From the NCBI RefSeq assembly GCF_003838195.1, contig NZ_RCBY01000007.1, forward strand, positions 16,534-80,533: a stretch of 64,000 bases of DNA, in the 5' to 3' direction. A program made the position numbers and the translations under genes. The stretch comes from Okeania hirsuta. Its GTDB lineage: Bacteria > Cyanobacteriota > Cyanobacteriia > Cyanobacteriales > Microcoleaceae. Shown here one piece after another: positions 10,111 to 19,640 of this stretch. Under the pieces are notes generated by a model. It was given only the letters and a program-made list of their open reading frames with translations. It had not been told where the DNA came from and did not search any database. How positions within the stretch are numbered: position 1 is the stretch's first letter; every line of letters begins with the position of its first letter.

Positions 10111-10642
10111 CAAGTTAATTTGAAGACTCGAATTAGTCATATCACCTACACTACTTAACAAATAAGGTATGGAGAAAAATAACTATTTTAGAATGACTAT
10201 AAAAATGTAGCAATCCTATTTCAGTTGCGGGTAAAAATATCTTTTAATTTAGGGAACACCGGAGCTGGGAATAGAGGTAAAAGTTTCAGAGTTTTTATAT
10301 ATCCTTAGATTGTTTACAAATGATTTCTAATTGCTATATTTGTTAGAAAAGTAGGCATAACATCTAAACTTGAATTAAATCCTCTTTCTAGGAATCATTC
10401 AATTTTAAATGTTTACCAAACATCTCTATTGATAAAGCAACTCAGTCAAAAATGAGTATCAGAGATATCTAAGAAATCGTCAAAAAAATTATCCCAAAAT
10501 ACCCCATAGTCAGAATCAATGTTACATGAAAATTAGATAAAAATCTGATAAGACTACGATGAAAATAAAGGTTTTTACCTCTATATACGAGTATCATATA
10601 CATTAATACTAAGATTATTGTAAATGTCGTATATACTAATAG
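10111..10642. other. intergenic, nothing recognised
   Basis: The stretch is AT-rich with no open frame of note. An imperfect inverted repeat ('atacgagtatcatata' against 'tgtcgtatatac') lies at about 10585-10637, just before the next gene. It could be a regulatory site, but nothing supports that beyond the symmetry. Confidence 0.4.
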
Positions 10643-11368
10643 ATGAATAACCTAGAACAAGAAACAGAAAAAAAGTCAAAATCAAACAAACTACTCAAAC
10701 CACTCTTAATCGTTTTTGTAGTCGCAACTCTCCTAGTTATTGCTCATAAATTTAACGCTCAACAACTCTTGATAAATGCCCTAGATTGGATAAAAACTCT
10801 TGGCCCTTGGGGTCCCATAGCTTTTATCATTATTTATATTCTGGCCACAGTTTTCTTCCTTCCAGGCTCACTACTAACTCTAGGTGCAGGTCTGTTATTT
10901 GGCCCTATTTTCGGTTCCATCTACGTTTCTGTTGCTTCAACTATAGGTGCAACTTGTGCCTTCTTAGTTGGTCGCTATCTAGCGCGAGGTTGGGTTTCTA
11001 AACAAATAGAAGGAAATGAAAACTTTAAGGCCATTGATGAAGCAGTAGCTGACGAAGGATGGAAAATTGTTGGACTAACTCGCTTATCTCCTATTTTTCC
11101 TTTTAACCTACTAAACTATGCTTTTGGAGTAACTCAAGTATCTTTACGAGACTATTTTTTCGCTTCTTGGATTGGGATGATGCCAGGAACAGTAATGTAT
11201 GTATATCTTGGTTCCCTAGCTGGCAGTTTGGCAACTTTGGGCACAGAAGGAGGGACGCGTACCACAGCAGAATGGATTCTTTATGGAATAGGTCTAATAG
11301 CTACAGTTGCTGTAACCGTTTATGTGACAAAAATTGCTAGAAAAGCTCTACAGAAGAAAATTTCCTAA
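10643..11368 (+). CDS. TVP38/TMEM64 (VTT) family membrane protein
   Basis: A 241-residue integral membrane protein of the DedA-related VTT family. It has an N-terminal span at about 20-38 and the conserved core 'FLPGSLLTLGAGLLFGP' followed by 'GATCAFLVGRYLARGW'. The second hallmark, 'RLSPIFPFNLLNYAFG', is a re-entrant loop plus helix, followed by two more spans to about 228. Relatives act in lipid scrambling or undecaprenyl-phosphate recycling. The specific substrate here is unknown. The gene stands alone between two gaps of more than 500 bases. The length is typical of cyanobacterial members. Confidence 0.88.
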   Translation: MNNLEQETEKKSKSNKLLKPLLIVFVVATLLVIAHKFNAQQLLINALDWIKTLGPWGPIAFIIIYILATVFFLPGSLLTLGAGLLFGPIFGSIYVSVASTIGATCAFLVGRYLARGWVSKQIEGNENFKAIDEAVADEGWKIVGLTRLSPIFPFNLLNYAFGVTQVSLRDYFFASWIGMMPGTVMYVYLGSLAGSLATLGTEGGTRTTAEWILYGIGLIATVAVTVYVTKIARKALQKKIS

Positions 11369-11443
11369 TTTTTTGCTCCATAGTGCAAGCAAGAAAAACT
11401 CACCTTATACTGACATTTAGGAAATTAAGACAGGAAAAATTTG

Positions 11444-11578
11444 ATGGCCGTTAAGAAAAATACAAAATACGAAAAATTTCTAGCGCCATTGGTCAGCAAC
11501 TTTTTAATTTACCAAGAAGCTATGGAACTATTCCGCAATAGTATGATGTTGGGAGGGATAAAGCGATCGCCTCACTGA
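11444..11578 (+). CDS. possible 44-residue small protein
   Basis: A short frame starting ATG at 11444, with 'caggaaaaat' upstream as a weak ribosome site. It encodes a peptide beginning MAVKKNTKYEKFLAPL and containing 'FLIYQEAMELFRNSMML'. The stop lies just after a GCGATCGC octamer. It does not resemble anything I know and could be a remnant of a longer gene. The composition is protein-like, but support is limited to the open frame. Confidence 0.25.
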   Translation: MAVKKNTKYEKFLAPLVSNFLIYQEAMELFRNSMMLGGIKRSPH

Positions 11579-12035
11579 ATAATTGATAATTTTAGGTTTG
11601 AAGTCTCTCTTTAATTAAGGAGGAAAATAATTAATATTCTTTTTTAGTCAATCCTCTTCTTAAACTGATAACTGAAATGACCTTAATGCTAAAACAGCTA
11701 TTTATACAACCAGAGGTTATTGGGTCAACTTATAACCTGAGATACTTTTTTTCTTATTGATACTAAATCCGGTTTTCATAAATGTCTTATTTTTATACCG
11801 TAACTGCTTGATATAAAAATATTTATCAATATTGAAAAGTTGGTTTTTGCCACCTTATTTAGTATTATATAGTCATTTAAATTTAGATTGAGATAGGGTT
11901 TCTTGCCTTGAAAGACTTTCAGTATAAAAACTGTTTCATTCTTATTTTAAATTACTATAATTTTAGACCACTAAAAATATGAGTTCTGAATTTTTTTTTG
12001 ATTATAATTAGTTGAAATATAAATGGCTATAATTT
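11579..12035. other. intergenic with a MITE-E-like fragment
   Basis: Bases 11575-11690 carry 'taggtttgaagtctctct' and 'agtcaatcctcttctta', words of the MITE-E family, then AT-rich sequence to the HAD gene. No gene is seen. Confidence 0.45.
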
Positions 12036-12743
12036 ATGACTATCAAAGCTATTTTGTTCGATTTTAATGGTGTAATTATTAATGATGAATTTCTCCATGA
12101 AAAATTAATAGAACAAGTATTAATTGATGAAAATTTGCTACTTAGACCAGGAGAATACAACCAATTCTGTTTAGGAAGAAGCGATCGTGCTTGTTTAGAA
12201 GGAATACTTACGGAAAGAGGTAGATATATTAATGAAGGGTATTTAGACCAGTTAATTAAACGTAAAGCTCTAGCTTATCAACAACAATTAGAAAGTCTTG
12301 AAGAGTTACCAATTTATTCAGATACGATAGATTTTATTTCTCAGGTCGCTCAAGCTAATCTGAAAATGGCTGTAGTTAGTGGCGCTCTTCGATCCGAAGT
12401 AGAATTAGTCTTAAATAAAGCTAATTTAATTGATTTTTTTAAGACAATTATTGCTGGAGATGATGTAGAAGCTAGTAAGCCAAAACCCGATGCTTATTTG
12501 TTGGCAGTAAATATTCTAAATCAACAATATCCAGACATGAATCTACAGCCTTCAGAATGTTTAGCAATAGAAGATACTTTTGCCGGAATTGAAGCAGCTA
12601 AACTCGCAGGAATGTCTGTAGTTGGTGTCGCTCATACTTATCCTTTTCATATGCTCCAGCGTTTGGCCAACTGGTGTGTAGATTATCTATCAGACCTTGA
12701 ATTGGACAGAATACAAAAAGTTGATCAACAAATTAATTCTTAG
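12036..12743 (+). CDS. HAD superfamily hydrolase (beta-PGM-like)
   Basis: A 235-residue HAD phosphatase of subfamily IA, beta-phosphoglucomutase-like. Motif I is 'ILFDFNGVIINDE' (nucleophile Asp near residue 9). The usual second Asp of DxD is Asn here, a variant seen in this cyanobacterial group that should weaken acid/base catalysis. Motif II is 'AVVSGALRSE', motif III includes 'KPKPDAY', and motif IV is 'CLAIEDTFAGIEAAKLAGM'. A helical cap lies at about residues 16-90. The substrate is probably a small sugar phosphate but cannot be named. The gene has no close neighbours on its strand. Confidence 0.85.
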   Translation: MTIKAILFDFNGVIINDEFLHEKLIEQVLIDENLLLRPGEYNQFCLGRSDRACLEGILTERGRYINEGYLDQLIKRKALAYQQQLESLEELPIYSDTIDFISQVAQANLKMAVVSGALRSEVELVLNKANLIDFFKTIIAGDDVEASKPKPDAYLLAVNILNQQYPDMNLQPSECLAIEDTFAGIEAAKLAGMSVVGVAHTYPFHMLQRLANWCVDYLSDLELDRIQKVDQQINS

Positions 12744-12755
12744 ATATTTGTATAT

Positions 12756-12969
12756 TAGACATCTGGGAAAAAGAATAGACTTTTTGCACAAGTAGGGAAC
12801 AGGTAACAGGGAACAGCGGTGCGACCCCGCGACGACGTTAGTTTTAGCTCCTCTGGAAAAGGCTAGCCACAAGTGGTCAGACCCCGCCTCGGCGACAGAC
12901 GCAAGGGAATGCTGACCAACAGAGGTAATAGGGAAGAAAATTTCTGAAAAAAGACACAAAAAATGATCA
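12756..12969. mobile_element. MITE-C, copy with GC-rich module and lost right end
   Basis: It begins TAGACATCTGGGAAAAAGAA and contains 'tagactttttgca' and 'gaagaaaatttctgaaaa', words of the better copy at 39190-39314. Between them a GC-rich module (about 12819-12915) is inserted, containing 'gcgaccccgcgacgacg', which recurs inverted at 63963-64000. The right end stops where the next copy begins. Confidence 0.65.
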
Positions 12970-13146
12970 ATAGACATCTCCGAAAAAGATATAGATTTTT
13001 TGCAGGAGTAGGCAACAGCTCCGAAAGGCAACAGGCAACAGGTAAGATGTTTTTACGCGCGAAGGCACGAAAAAAGATTTTTTAGGGTGAATTTTTCGTA
13101 TCCTTAGTCTGCTCTAATTAAAAGATTTATTTTCTGGATATCTCTA
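12970..13146. mobile_element. MITE-C, second copy abutting the first
   Basis: It runs from TAGACATCTCCGAAAAAGA to a degenerate inverted end 'ctggatatctcta', and holds 'caacagg' heptamers. Bases 13147-13679 are empty apart from polypyrimidine runs such as 'ctactccctactccct'. Confidence 0.55.
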
Positions 13147-13679
13147 ATATGTATAATTTCCACTCCTATGTCTATTAGATATTTGTATAGAAGAATACTG
13201 TTTTTTATACAAAAGAAAGTATCATTTACCTCACAAATATGTACATCAACCTGCAACAGATTAGGTGATTAATGTGGTAGCACTGACGGGGTAAATATTT
13301 TTTTTGTTTGTTCCCTATCCTGCCTCCCCATCTCCTCTACTCCCTACTCCCTAAAACCATCAATATATGTACTTAATCAACTTGGAAACTGCTTTAACTT
13401 TAATTTTCGTTCCGATAAAATACCCATGAAACCTTTTGAGTCCCATCAAAAATAAGTAAAGAACAACATCGGTTTGTAAAGATATTGGTAATAATTGTAA
13501 CTTATTGTGTTTAACTGCTTCTGATATTAGTAGATTTCAGTTACTATTAACTAAATATAAAAGAATAGTTAAGAAAGCATAAGATTGGGAATATATATGC
13601 TTTGGGTTACGTCCTGGTTACTAACTAGCCTGTACCAATCTGCCAAAAAGATGATTATTTATACTTATATGGAGGTTCT

Positions 13680-13916
13680 ATGACTCCCACAATGTTGCGT
13701 CAGCTTTGGTCTTTAATCGAGAACTCCCAAGCTACAACCTTAATATCCCTAGATGATGCTACCCTAGTTCAGTGGTTAATCAAACAGTTGAAAACTAGAA
13801 ATTCCCTAAATGGCAGGGAAGCAGATTTAATTAACGAATATATCCAGTCTCGGCTGTCTTTAATTAGAGATTTAGCTGAAGAACGTTTGGGTAGCGAACC
13901 TTCACCATCGGTATAG
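13680..13916 (+). CDS. small conserved-looking cyanobacterial protein
   Basis: A 78-residue soluble protein that I do not recognise by function. It is predicted helical, with 'LRQLWSLIENSQATTLISL', 'LVQWLIKQL' and a C-terminal 'YIQSRLSLIRDLAEERL', and a Pro/Ser tail. The start is well placed: 'ggaggttct' precedes the ATG by a few bases, one of the few strong Shine-Dalgarno sites in this window. Short proteins of this look are common in filamentous cyanobacteria as unnamed families. Bases 13917-14206 after it contain only 'ttgccta' and 'ttccctg' heptamers and the natF1 upstream region. Confidence 0.65.
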   Translation: MTPTMLRQLWSLIENSQATTLISLDDATLVQWLIKQLKTRNSLNGREADLINEYIQSRLSLIRDLAEERLGSEPSPSV

Positions 13917-14206
13917 TAAAAGTTCTACAGAAATATAGTCCTATATATTCAAATAATGTCAAATATAAGTAGAAACTATTTAAATAAATATAGCTAAGAA
14001 AGAATTGGTTAAGACATAAACTAATGACAAATCTTAGATTAGAAAATGTTTTTCCAACTTTTGCCTATTGCCTATTCCCTGTTCCCTGTTCCCTGCTAAA
14101 TGTGGAAAGTATTTACTTGAAATCCTCCAGAAGCGATCGCTAAGTTAAACGTTATGGTAGTTTTGAATAGGTTATTTTTCCCAGATTAAAAAAATCTTAA
14201 TAAACT

Positions 14207-15241
14207 ATGCAAAAATGCTTATCTCTACTAATAGCAACTGTGTTAATGGTACTACCATTAACAGCCTGCGAAGAAGAAAGTCAACAAACCACCAGTCGTC
14301 TAGATATAGTCAAAGAGCGTGGTAAATTAAACTGTGGGGTAGAAGGAGCTATACCAGGATTTAGCTTTGTAGACCAAAATGGCAACTACTCAGGAATAGA
14401 TGTGGATATTTGTAAGGCAGTTGCAGCAGCTTTATTTAACGATCCAAATGCTGTAGAATATCGTAACCTAGATTCAACTGAACGTTTCACAGCTTTGAAT
14501 GGTGGAGAAGTAGATATGCTTTCTCGAAACACAACTTGGACAGTAAGTCGGGATACCACCGTTGGTCTAGAGTTTGCCCCCACAACATTTTATGATGGTC
14601 AAGGGATGATGGTCCGTACTGATAGTGGGATTAATTCTTTGGAGGGTTTGGAAGGCAAATCAATTTGTGTTGAAGCAGGTACAACCACAGAACTAAATTT
14701 AACAGACAATCTCCGTAAACGAAACATTGAAGCAGAGACATTAACATTTCAACAAGCAGACCCTGCTTATGCTGCTTATGCAGAAGGACGTTGTGATGGG
14801 ATGACTTCTGATAAATCTCAGTTATTGGGTCGTCGTAGTACTCTACCTAATCCAGATACTCATACTATCCTAGATGTTACTATGTCCAAGGAACCTTTAG
14901 GTCCTGTGACGAAAAATAATGATTCAGCTTGGTTTGACGTGGTTAAGTGGGTAACTTACGCTTTGATAGAAGCAGAAGAGTTAGGTATTACCCAAGCAAA
15001 TGTAGATGAAAAGAAAAATTCTGATGACCCCACAGTCAAACGCTTTTTAGGAGTAGAGGGAGACCTAGGTGAAGGTTTGGGTTTGAGTAATGATTTTGCT
15101 TATAGAGTTATTAAGCAAGTAGGCAACTATGGTGAAGTTTATGACCGTAATTTAGGAGCACAATCTCAATTTAAGTTACCTCGCGGTCAAAATAATTTAT
15201 GGACAAATGGTGGATTACTTTATTCTCCTCCATTCCGGTGA
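14207..15241 (+). CDS. natF: amino-acid ABC transporter, substrate-binding lipoprotein (NatF-like, copy 1)
   Basis: A 344-residue periplasmic binding protein of the AapJ/BztA/NatF family. It has a lipoprotein signal peptide (hydrophobic 5-18, lipobox 'LPLTAC', lipidated Cys near 21). The solute-binding domain begins 'LDIVKERGKLNCGVEG' and contains the family patterns 'GIDVDICKAVAAALF', 'NLDSTERFTALNGGEVDML' and 'RCDGMTSDKSQL'. It should capture acidic, polar or basic amino acids for the NatG/NatH/BgtA importer encoded downstream. It is a tandem paralogue of 16751-17800. Its stop codon TGA (15239-15241) coincides with the first bases of the inserted tnpB element's right end, so the last residues may be native while the stop is supplied by the insertion. 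Confidence 0.88.
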   Translation: MQKCLSLLIATVLMVLPLTACEEESQQTTSRLDIVKERGKLNCGVEGAIPGFSFVDQNGNYSGIDVDICKAVAAALFNDPNAVEYRNLDSTERFTALNGGEVDMLSRNTTWTVSRDTTVGLEFAPTTFYDGQGMMVRTDSGINSLEGLEGKSICVEAGTTTELNLTDNLRKRNIEAETLTFQQADPAYAAYAEGRCDGMTSDKSQLLGRRSTLPNPDTHTILDVTMSKEPLGPVTKNNDSAWFDVVKWVTYALIEAEELGITQANVDEKKNSDDPTVKRFLGVEGDLGEGLGLSNDFAYRVIKQVGNYGEVYDRNLGAQSQFKLPRGQNNLWTNGGLLYSPPFR

Positions 15242-16600
15242 CATCCTCCCGGCGCTGAATCAATAGATAAAGCGCGGGCTTCCAACATCACTGTTAGATA
15301 TTGCTGCCCTACGCCACTTGTCTAGGTAAAAAGCCCCCGACAGCCCGACTTGACAGCCAATTTCTTTCCCCCAGAGTCCCTGGGTACTAAGTGCTTCGTA
15401 GCCTCGGTTACAGATTTCCTGAGCTGAGGCTATGTCGCGATCGACCTCATACTTACATTCTGGGCAGCTATGCCATCTATCAGACAGTTCTTTCCTCACT
15501 TCAATTCGGCAGTTTGGGCAGGTTTGAGATGTCCCCTTGTGGTCTACTTCGGCGACATATACCCCTCGCTTTTTTCCCACATAAGAAAGAATACTCCGAA
15601 ACTGCCCAAAAGCCGCATCAATCGTGTGTTTGCCAAGAAATCCTTTTGCCATAACTCGGAAATCAATATCCTCAACGAAGATTGTTCCGGCCATGTCACA
15701 CAATTTGTGAGCTAACTTGAACTGATAGTCTTTGCGCTTGAAACCGATATGATTGTGCTGCTTTTCTACTTTAATCCTGGCTGTTTCATAGTTAGCAGAA
15801 CGTTTTTTCTTCTTCGACAATCTGCGTTGTAGCACTTTCAGCCGACGATGCTCTGTTGCAAAGAATTTGCGTCCTGGTTCTGTAAAGCCGTCACTGGTTG
15901 CCAGATAACTGTTCAGTCCGATATCTATTCCCACGAAATGACCATGAGGCTCTGGTTCTGGTATAGAAATATCAGATTGAATGGCAATAACAGCAAACCA
16001 CCCCATCGCTTTTTTGAGAATTCTGACTTGTTTGACAACAAACCCGTCAGGGATTGGTCGATGCAAGTTGATTTGGACTCTCCCTAACTTGGGTAACTTG
16101 ATTTGCCACCCTGTAATTGGGTTGGTGGAAAACTGAGGGAAAAGTATCGACTTCATTTGTCCATACTTTTTGTACCTAGGAAATCCGTAACCTCTATTCT
16201 GGAAAAAGTCCCAAGCATCCTGCAATCTCCTGATGGTTGTTTGCAGAACCTGAGAGGGGACTGCTGCTAAACGAGGAAACTCTTTTTTAGCTTTGGGGAG
16301 TTTGTTTTGCTGTTGCTGATACCCAGGGAATGGATAATCGGCGCTCATTATGTACTCTGACTCCAAGCTACACCTATCTACTGGACACTTTCTAGAAGCA
16401 ATCCAGTCTTTCAGTTCCCTGAGCGCGTAGTTGTAAGTTACTCGACAAGTTTCGAGCCATTCATTGAGCAACTCGACTTGTTTTTGATCGGGGTAAATGC
16501 GATAGGTGTAGTTTAGATTTAGCATGAAAAGAATCTTACCACAAAAAACAGATTGTAGTAACTGCTAATTTTACCGGGTTTGACCGGATAAAATTAGCTT
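15239..16600 (-). mobile_element. tnpB-only IS605/IS1341-type element, copy 1
   Basis: The element carries tnpB alone (15260-16525, minus) with no tnpA. The right end, read on the minus strand, is 'gccgggaggatgtca', preceded by a hairpin with GCGC arms. The second copy ends 'gtcgggaggatgtca' at 22788. On the left, a strong hairpin at 16564-16598 (arms GCTAATTTTA and its inverse around CCGG) lies just upstream of tnpB. The exact left boundary is not certain. It separates natF1 from natF2. Confidence 0.75.
15260..16525 (-). CDS. tnpB: TnpB RNA-guided nuclease, copy 1
   Basis: A 421-residue TnpB. It has an N-terminal helix-turn-helix region ('LNYTYRIYPDQKQ'), and the RuvC residues are intact: Asp in 'FVGIDIGLNSYLATSDG', Glu in 'IFVEDIDF' and Asp in 'YEVDRDIASAQEI'. 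A zinc ribbon (CPNC and CPEC) lies between the last two. TnpB is a dsDNA endonuclease guided by an RNA transcribed from the element's right end, with the guide read from the flanking DNA. It promotes retention of the element after excision by TnpA. No TnpA is present here, so movement would need one in trans. The protein is nearly identical to the copy at 21500-22765. Confidence 0.95.
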   Translation of the reverse strand: MLNLNYTYRIYPDQKQVELLNEWLETCRVTYNYALRELKDWIASRKCPVDRCSLESEYIMSADYPFPGYQQQQNKLPKAKKEFPRLAAVPSQVLQTTIRRLQDAWDFFQNRGYGFPRYKKYGQMKSILFPQFSTNPITGWQIKLPKLGRVQINLHRPIPDGFVVKQVRILKKAMGWFAVIAIQSDISIPEPEPHGHFVGIDIGLNSYLATSDGFTEPGRKFFATEHRRLKVLQRRLSKKKKRSANYETARIKVEKQHNHIGFKRKDYQFKLAHKLCDMAGTIFVEDIDFRVMAKGFLGKHTIDAAFGQFRSILSYVGKKRGVYVAEVDHKGTSQTCPNCRIEVRKELSDRWHSCPECKYEVDRDIASAQEICNRGYEALSTQGLWGKEIGCQVGLSGAFYLDKWRRAAISNSDVGSPRFIY

Positions 16601-16750
16601 GGGGGAGTCGATGTATCCCGGCGCTAATTATCCGCGAATATAGCGCGGGACTTATAGCTCCCCCAAACCCCCTCAAAAGTTAAAGGAGAGGCTTTAAACC
16701 TTAATTATTCGGTAAATGAAAAGTTCTTAGCAGGAGAGTGAAAAGAAATT
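16601..16750. promoter_or_regulatory. natF2 leader with GC-rich hairpin
   Basis: Bases about 16614-16652 can form a stem ('atcccggcgcta' against 'atagcgcgggac'), enclosed by 'tgggggag' and 'ctccccca'. A MITE-E-like tail 'aattattcggtaaa' follows. The hairpin may be part of the insertion element or a leader structure. The ribosome site 'caggagag' (16730-16737) precedes the natF2 ATG. Confidence 0.35.
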
Positions 16751-17800
16751 ATGCAAAAATGGGTATATTTGCTATTGACAATTTTGCTATTTTCCACATA
16801 CTTGACATCTTGTGAAAATTCCCAATCTGAACCAACCCCACCAGGAAAAAGTCGTTTAGATGTTGTGAAAGAACGTGGCAAACTACATTGTGGTGTAGAA
16901 GGATACATACCCGGATTTAGTTTTGTAGACAAAAATGGCAACTATTCCGGAATAGATGTGGATATTTGCAAGGCAGTAGCAGCAGCTTTATTTAATGACC
17001 AAAATGCTATAGAGTATCGTAACCTAGATTCAACTGAGCGTTTCACAGCTCTCAATGGTGGAGAAGTAGATATGCTTTCTCGAAACACAGCTTGGACAGT
17101 AAGTCGAGATACCACCGTAGGTCTAGAATTTGCCCCCACAACATTTTATGATGGTCAAGGAATGATGGTTCGTGCTGATAGTGGAATTAAATCTTTAAAG
17201 GACCTCGAAGGTAAATCAATTTGTGTTGAAGCAGGTACGACCAGAGAACTTATTTTATCAGATAATCTCCTTAAACGAAATATTCAAGCTGAGACATTAA
17301 CATTTCAACAAGCAGACTCAGCTTATGCTGCTTATGCAGAAGAAGGACGTTGTGATGGGATAACTTCCGATAAATCTCAGTTATTGGGTCGTCGTAGCAC
17401 TTTACCTAATTCCGAACAACATATTATTTTAAATACTAACCTTTCAAAAGAACCTTTAAGTCCAGCAACAAAGAATAATGATTCAGCTTGGTTTGATGTA
17501 ATTAAATGGGTAATTTATGCTTTGATAGAAGCTGAAGAATTAGGTATTACTCAAGCAAATGTAGACGAGAATAAAAATTCTGATGACCCAACAATAAGAC
17601 GTTTTTTAGGAGTAGAAGGAAATATAGGTGAAGGTCTAGGTTTAAGTAATGATTTTGTCTATCGTGTAATTAAACAAGTAGGCAACTATGGTGAAATTTA
17701 TGACCGAAACCTAGGAAAAAATTCTCCATTTAAACTGCCTCGCGGTCAAAATAATTTGTGGACTAATGGAGGTTTACTTTATTCACCTCCCTTTCGCTAA
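16751..17800 (+). CDS. natF: amino-acid ABC transporter, substrate-binding lipoprotein (NatF-like, copy 2)
   Basis: A 349-residue NatF/AapJ-type binding protein, strongly similar along its whole length to copy 1 (shared 'GIDVDICKAVAAALF', 'NLDSTERFTALNGGEVDML' and the C-terminal 'LPRGQNNLWTNGGLLYSPPFR'). The signal peptide and lipobox 'YLTSC' differ most, while the ligand-binding core is nearly constant. The C-termini of both copies end in SPPFR, confirming that copy 1 is full length despite the adjacent insertion. Tandem binding proteins serving one permease usually widen or fine-tune substrate range. Spacing to natG is 176 bases and includes tandem 'gtaggtg' heptamers. Confidence 0.9.
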   Translation: MQKWVYLLLTILLFSTYLTSCENSQSEPTPPGKSRLDVVKERGKLHCGVEGYIPGFSFVDKNGNYSGIDVDICKAVAAALFNDQNAIEYRNLDSTERFTALNGGEVDMLSRNTAWTVSRDTTVGLEFAPTTFYDGQGMMVRADSGIKSLKDLEGKSICVEAGTTRELILSDNLLKRNIQAETLTFQQADSAYAAYAEEGRCDGITSDKSQLLGRRSTLPNSEQHIILNTNLSKEPLSPATKNNDSAWFDVIKWVIYALIEAEELGITQANVDENKNSDDPTIRRFLGVEGNIGEGLGLSNDFVYRVIKQVGNYGEIYDRNLGKNSPFKLPRGQNNLWTNGGLLYSPPFR

Positions 17801-17976
17801 AAATTTTAAATTTTAAACAATAATGCCATTTTCAAAAAATATTGCTACATTGGCTATTCAAGGTATTAGGTGTTAGGTGGTAGGTGGTAGGTATAAGAAA
17901 TAAACAGTGAAGATTTTTCAATTCCGTTCAGCATCTATATTTTACTGTAACAATCTTTCTTGAATTTGGTATAAAA

Positions 17977-19143
17977 ATGATTGACCAGGAAAATCAAAAA
18001 ATTCCACTATGGCGAGATGAAAGATTTTGGCGTATTGCCTTACAAGTTATCGCTATAGTAATTTTTGTTGCGGTTGTAGCTATAATGATTAGCAATCTTA
18101 ACCGTAATTTAGTACAACAAGGTACAAAATTTGGATTTAGTTTTCTAGGAAACGAAGCTGGATTTAGTATTAGTGAAAGTCTCATTCCCTACAAAGCAAA
18201 AGACCCCTATAATCAAGTATTATTAGCAGGTCTGATTAATTCTCTGCGGGTAATGATTTTGGGAATTTTCTTCACAACAATAGTCGGAATATTAGCAGGA
18301 ATTACTAGCTTTTCCGAAAACTGGTTACTACGAAATTTGAATCGGGTTTATGTAGAAGTTGTCAGAAATACCCCTCTACTATTACAGTTATTTTTCTGGT
18401 ATTTTGCAGTTTTTTTCACTCTTCCCAAACCAGAAGAAAAATTAGAATTACCAGGACCAATATTTATGAGTAAACGAGGAATATCTATTCCTTGGCCGGA
18501 AAATACTCAGAATGTTTGGTTATGGTTAATAGTTTTGGTCTTAGGAGCGATCGCTGTTATATTTATTTGGCAGTGGCGAAATAAGTTAATGACGGAAAAA
18601 GCTACCTCTGGTCAACCTCAACTTATCGCTGTAATTAGTATTGGAATTATCGAATTATTAATTATTATATTTGCTCTAGGTTGGCAACCACCAATAGCAA
18701 CAGAAACAGGCGCAACAGAAGGGGGATTAAATTTAACATTAGAACTGTCAGCTTTACTGGTAGGATTAGTATTTTATACAGGTGCATTTATTGCTGAAAT
18801 TGTTCGTTCCGGCATTCAAGCAGTACCAAAAGGACAATGGGAAGCAGCAAAATCTTTAGGATTAAAATCTAGTTTAGTCATGCGGTTGGTAATTTTTCCC
18901 CAAGCATTAAGGGTAATGATTCCACCATTAAATAGTCAATATATGAACTTAGCAAAAAACTCTAGTTTAGCAATAGCTATTGGTTATCCAGATTTATATT
19001 CCGTTGCTAATACTACTTATAATCAAACAGGTCGTCCAGTAGAAGTATTTATTCTAATTATGGCAGTTTATCTTTTGATAAATTTGATAATTTCATTGTC
19101 TATGAATTCCTTAAATAAAAGCGTTCAACTCAAAGAAAGATAA
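17977..19143 (+). CDS. natG: amino-acid ABC permease NatG-like (AapQ/BztB)
   Basis: A 388-residue inner-membrane permease. It has an N-terminal span at about 16-38, a polar periplasmic stretch, then the transporter core with spans at about 88-110, 120-145, 180-198, 212-232, 250-275 and 350-375. The cytoplasmic coupling signature is 'QWEAAKSLGLKSSLVMRLVIFPQALRVMIPPL' region (about residues 287-318), with the EAA-loop Gly. It pairs with NatH and should bind BgtA ATPase through this loop. The length matches AapQ-like subunits, which carry a large insert relative to short permeases such as HisQ. The start ATG at 17977 follows an AT-rich stretch without a strong ribosome site. Confidence 0.9.
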   Translation: MIDQENQKIPLWRDERFWRIALQVIAIVIFVAVVAIMISNLNRNLVQQGTKFGFSFLGNEAGFSISESLIPYKAKDPYNQVLLAGLINSLRVMILGIFFTTIVGILAGITSFSENWLLRNLNRVYVEVVRNTPLLLQLFFWYFAVFFTLPKPEEKLELPGPIFMSKRGISIPWPENTQNVWLWLIVLVLGAIAVIFIWQWRNKLMTEKATSGQPQLIAVISIGIIELLIIIFALGWQPPIATETGATEGGLNLTLELSALLVGLVFYTGAFIAEIVRSGIQAVPKGQWEAAKSLGLKSSLVMRLVIFPQALRVMIPPLNSQYMNLAKNSSLAIAIGYPDLYSVANTTYNQTGRPVEVFILIMAVYLLINLIISLSMNSLNKSVQLKER

Positions 19144-19181
19144 CAAAACAATGAATAATGAATAATGAATAATTATTAATT

Positions 19182-19416
19182 AGGGTTTGCTGAATCAAGT
19201 ATGAGTGCTAGGGGTAGAAGTCAGGAGTCATAAATCAGGAAAAATAGGAATTATAAATGAGGTAGTCGGAAAAGTTTTCCCTTAATTTTTCTGTCATAAT
19301 CATCCCGAAACAATAGCTTTATGCAGCTCTTTCCACCGAAAAGCTCATACTTTTTTAGACAAAAAAATGCTACAACCAATATCAGTCAATGCTTTAATAT
19401 TAAATCAGCAAGCCCT
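19182..19416. mobile_element. MITE-B, copy 1
   Basis: It begins AGGGTTTGCTGAATC and ends with inverted 'ATCAGCAAGCCCT'. The interior shares 'ggagtcggataa'-type and 'gtcaatgctttta' words with 26874-27114 (241 bp). The flanking AATT on both sides could be a 4-bp duplication, but this is ambiguous in the AT-rich surroundings. There is no coding capacity. Confidence 0.8.
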
Positions 19417-19424
19417 AATTAATA

Positions 19425-19640
19425 ATTACCGAATAATTAATAATTATTAATTAAATAATTTTGCTTTAAAGCCTCCCCTTTCAAAGGCAAAAAAGCGGTC
19501 GATATTCGGAGCTTCCCGAAGGGTGGGATGGATGGGTTTCCTAACCATATCCAATCGACCAAGAGAAGAAATAATATTTCCTTATTTTCAATTCCGTAAC
19601 GGTTTTAACCTTCTTGTAATTATCAATTATCCATTATCAA
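19425..19640. repeat. MITE-E family repeat
   Basis: It starts 'ttaccgaataatta', then 'ttaaagcctcccctttcaa' and the core 'ccatatccaatcgaccaag', with a GC-richer 'cggagcttcccgaagggtg' between. The same order, in either orientation, recurs at 37905-38100, 55928-56166 and 60480-60670. Confidence 0.65.

Noticed and set aside
12690..13031. 113-residue minus-strand frame
   Set aside because: It overlaps the HAD gene end and two MITE-C copies; it is a repeat translation.
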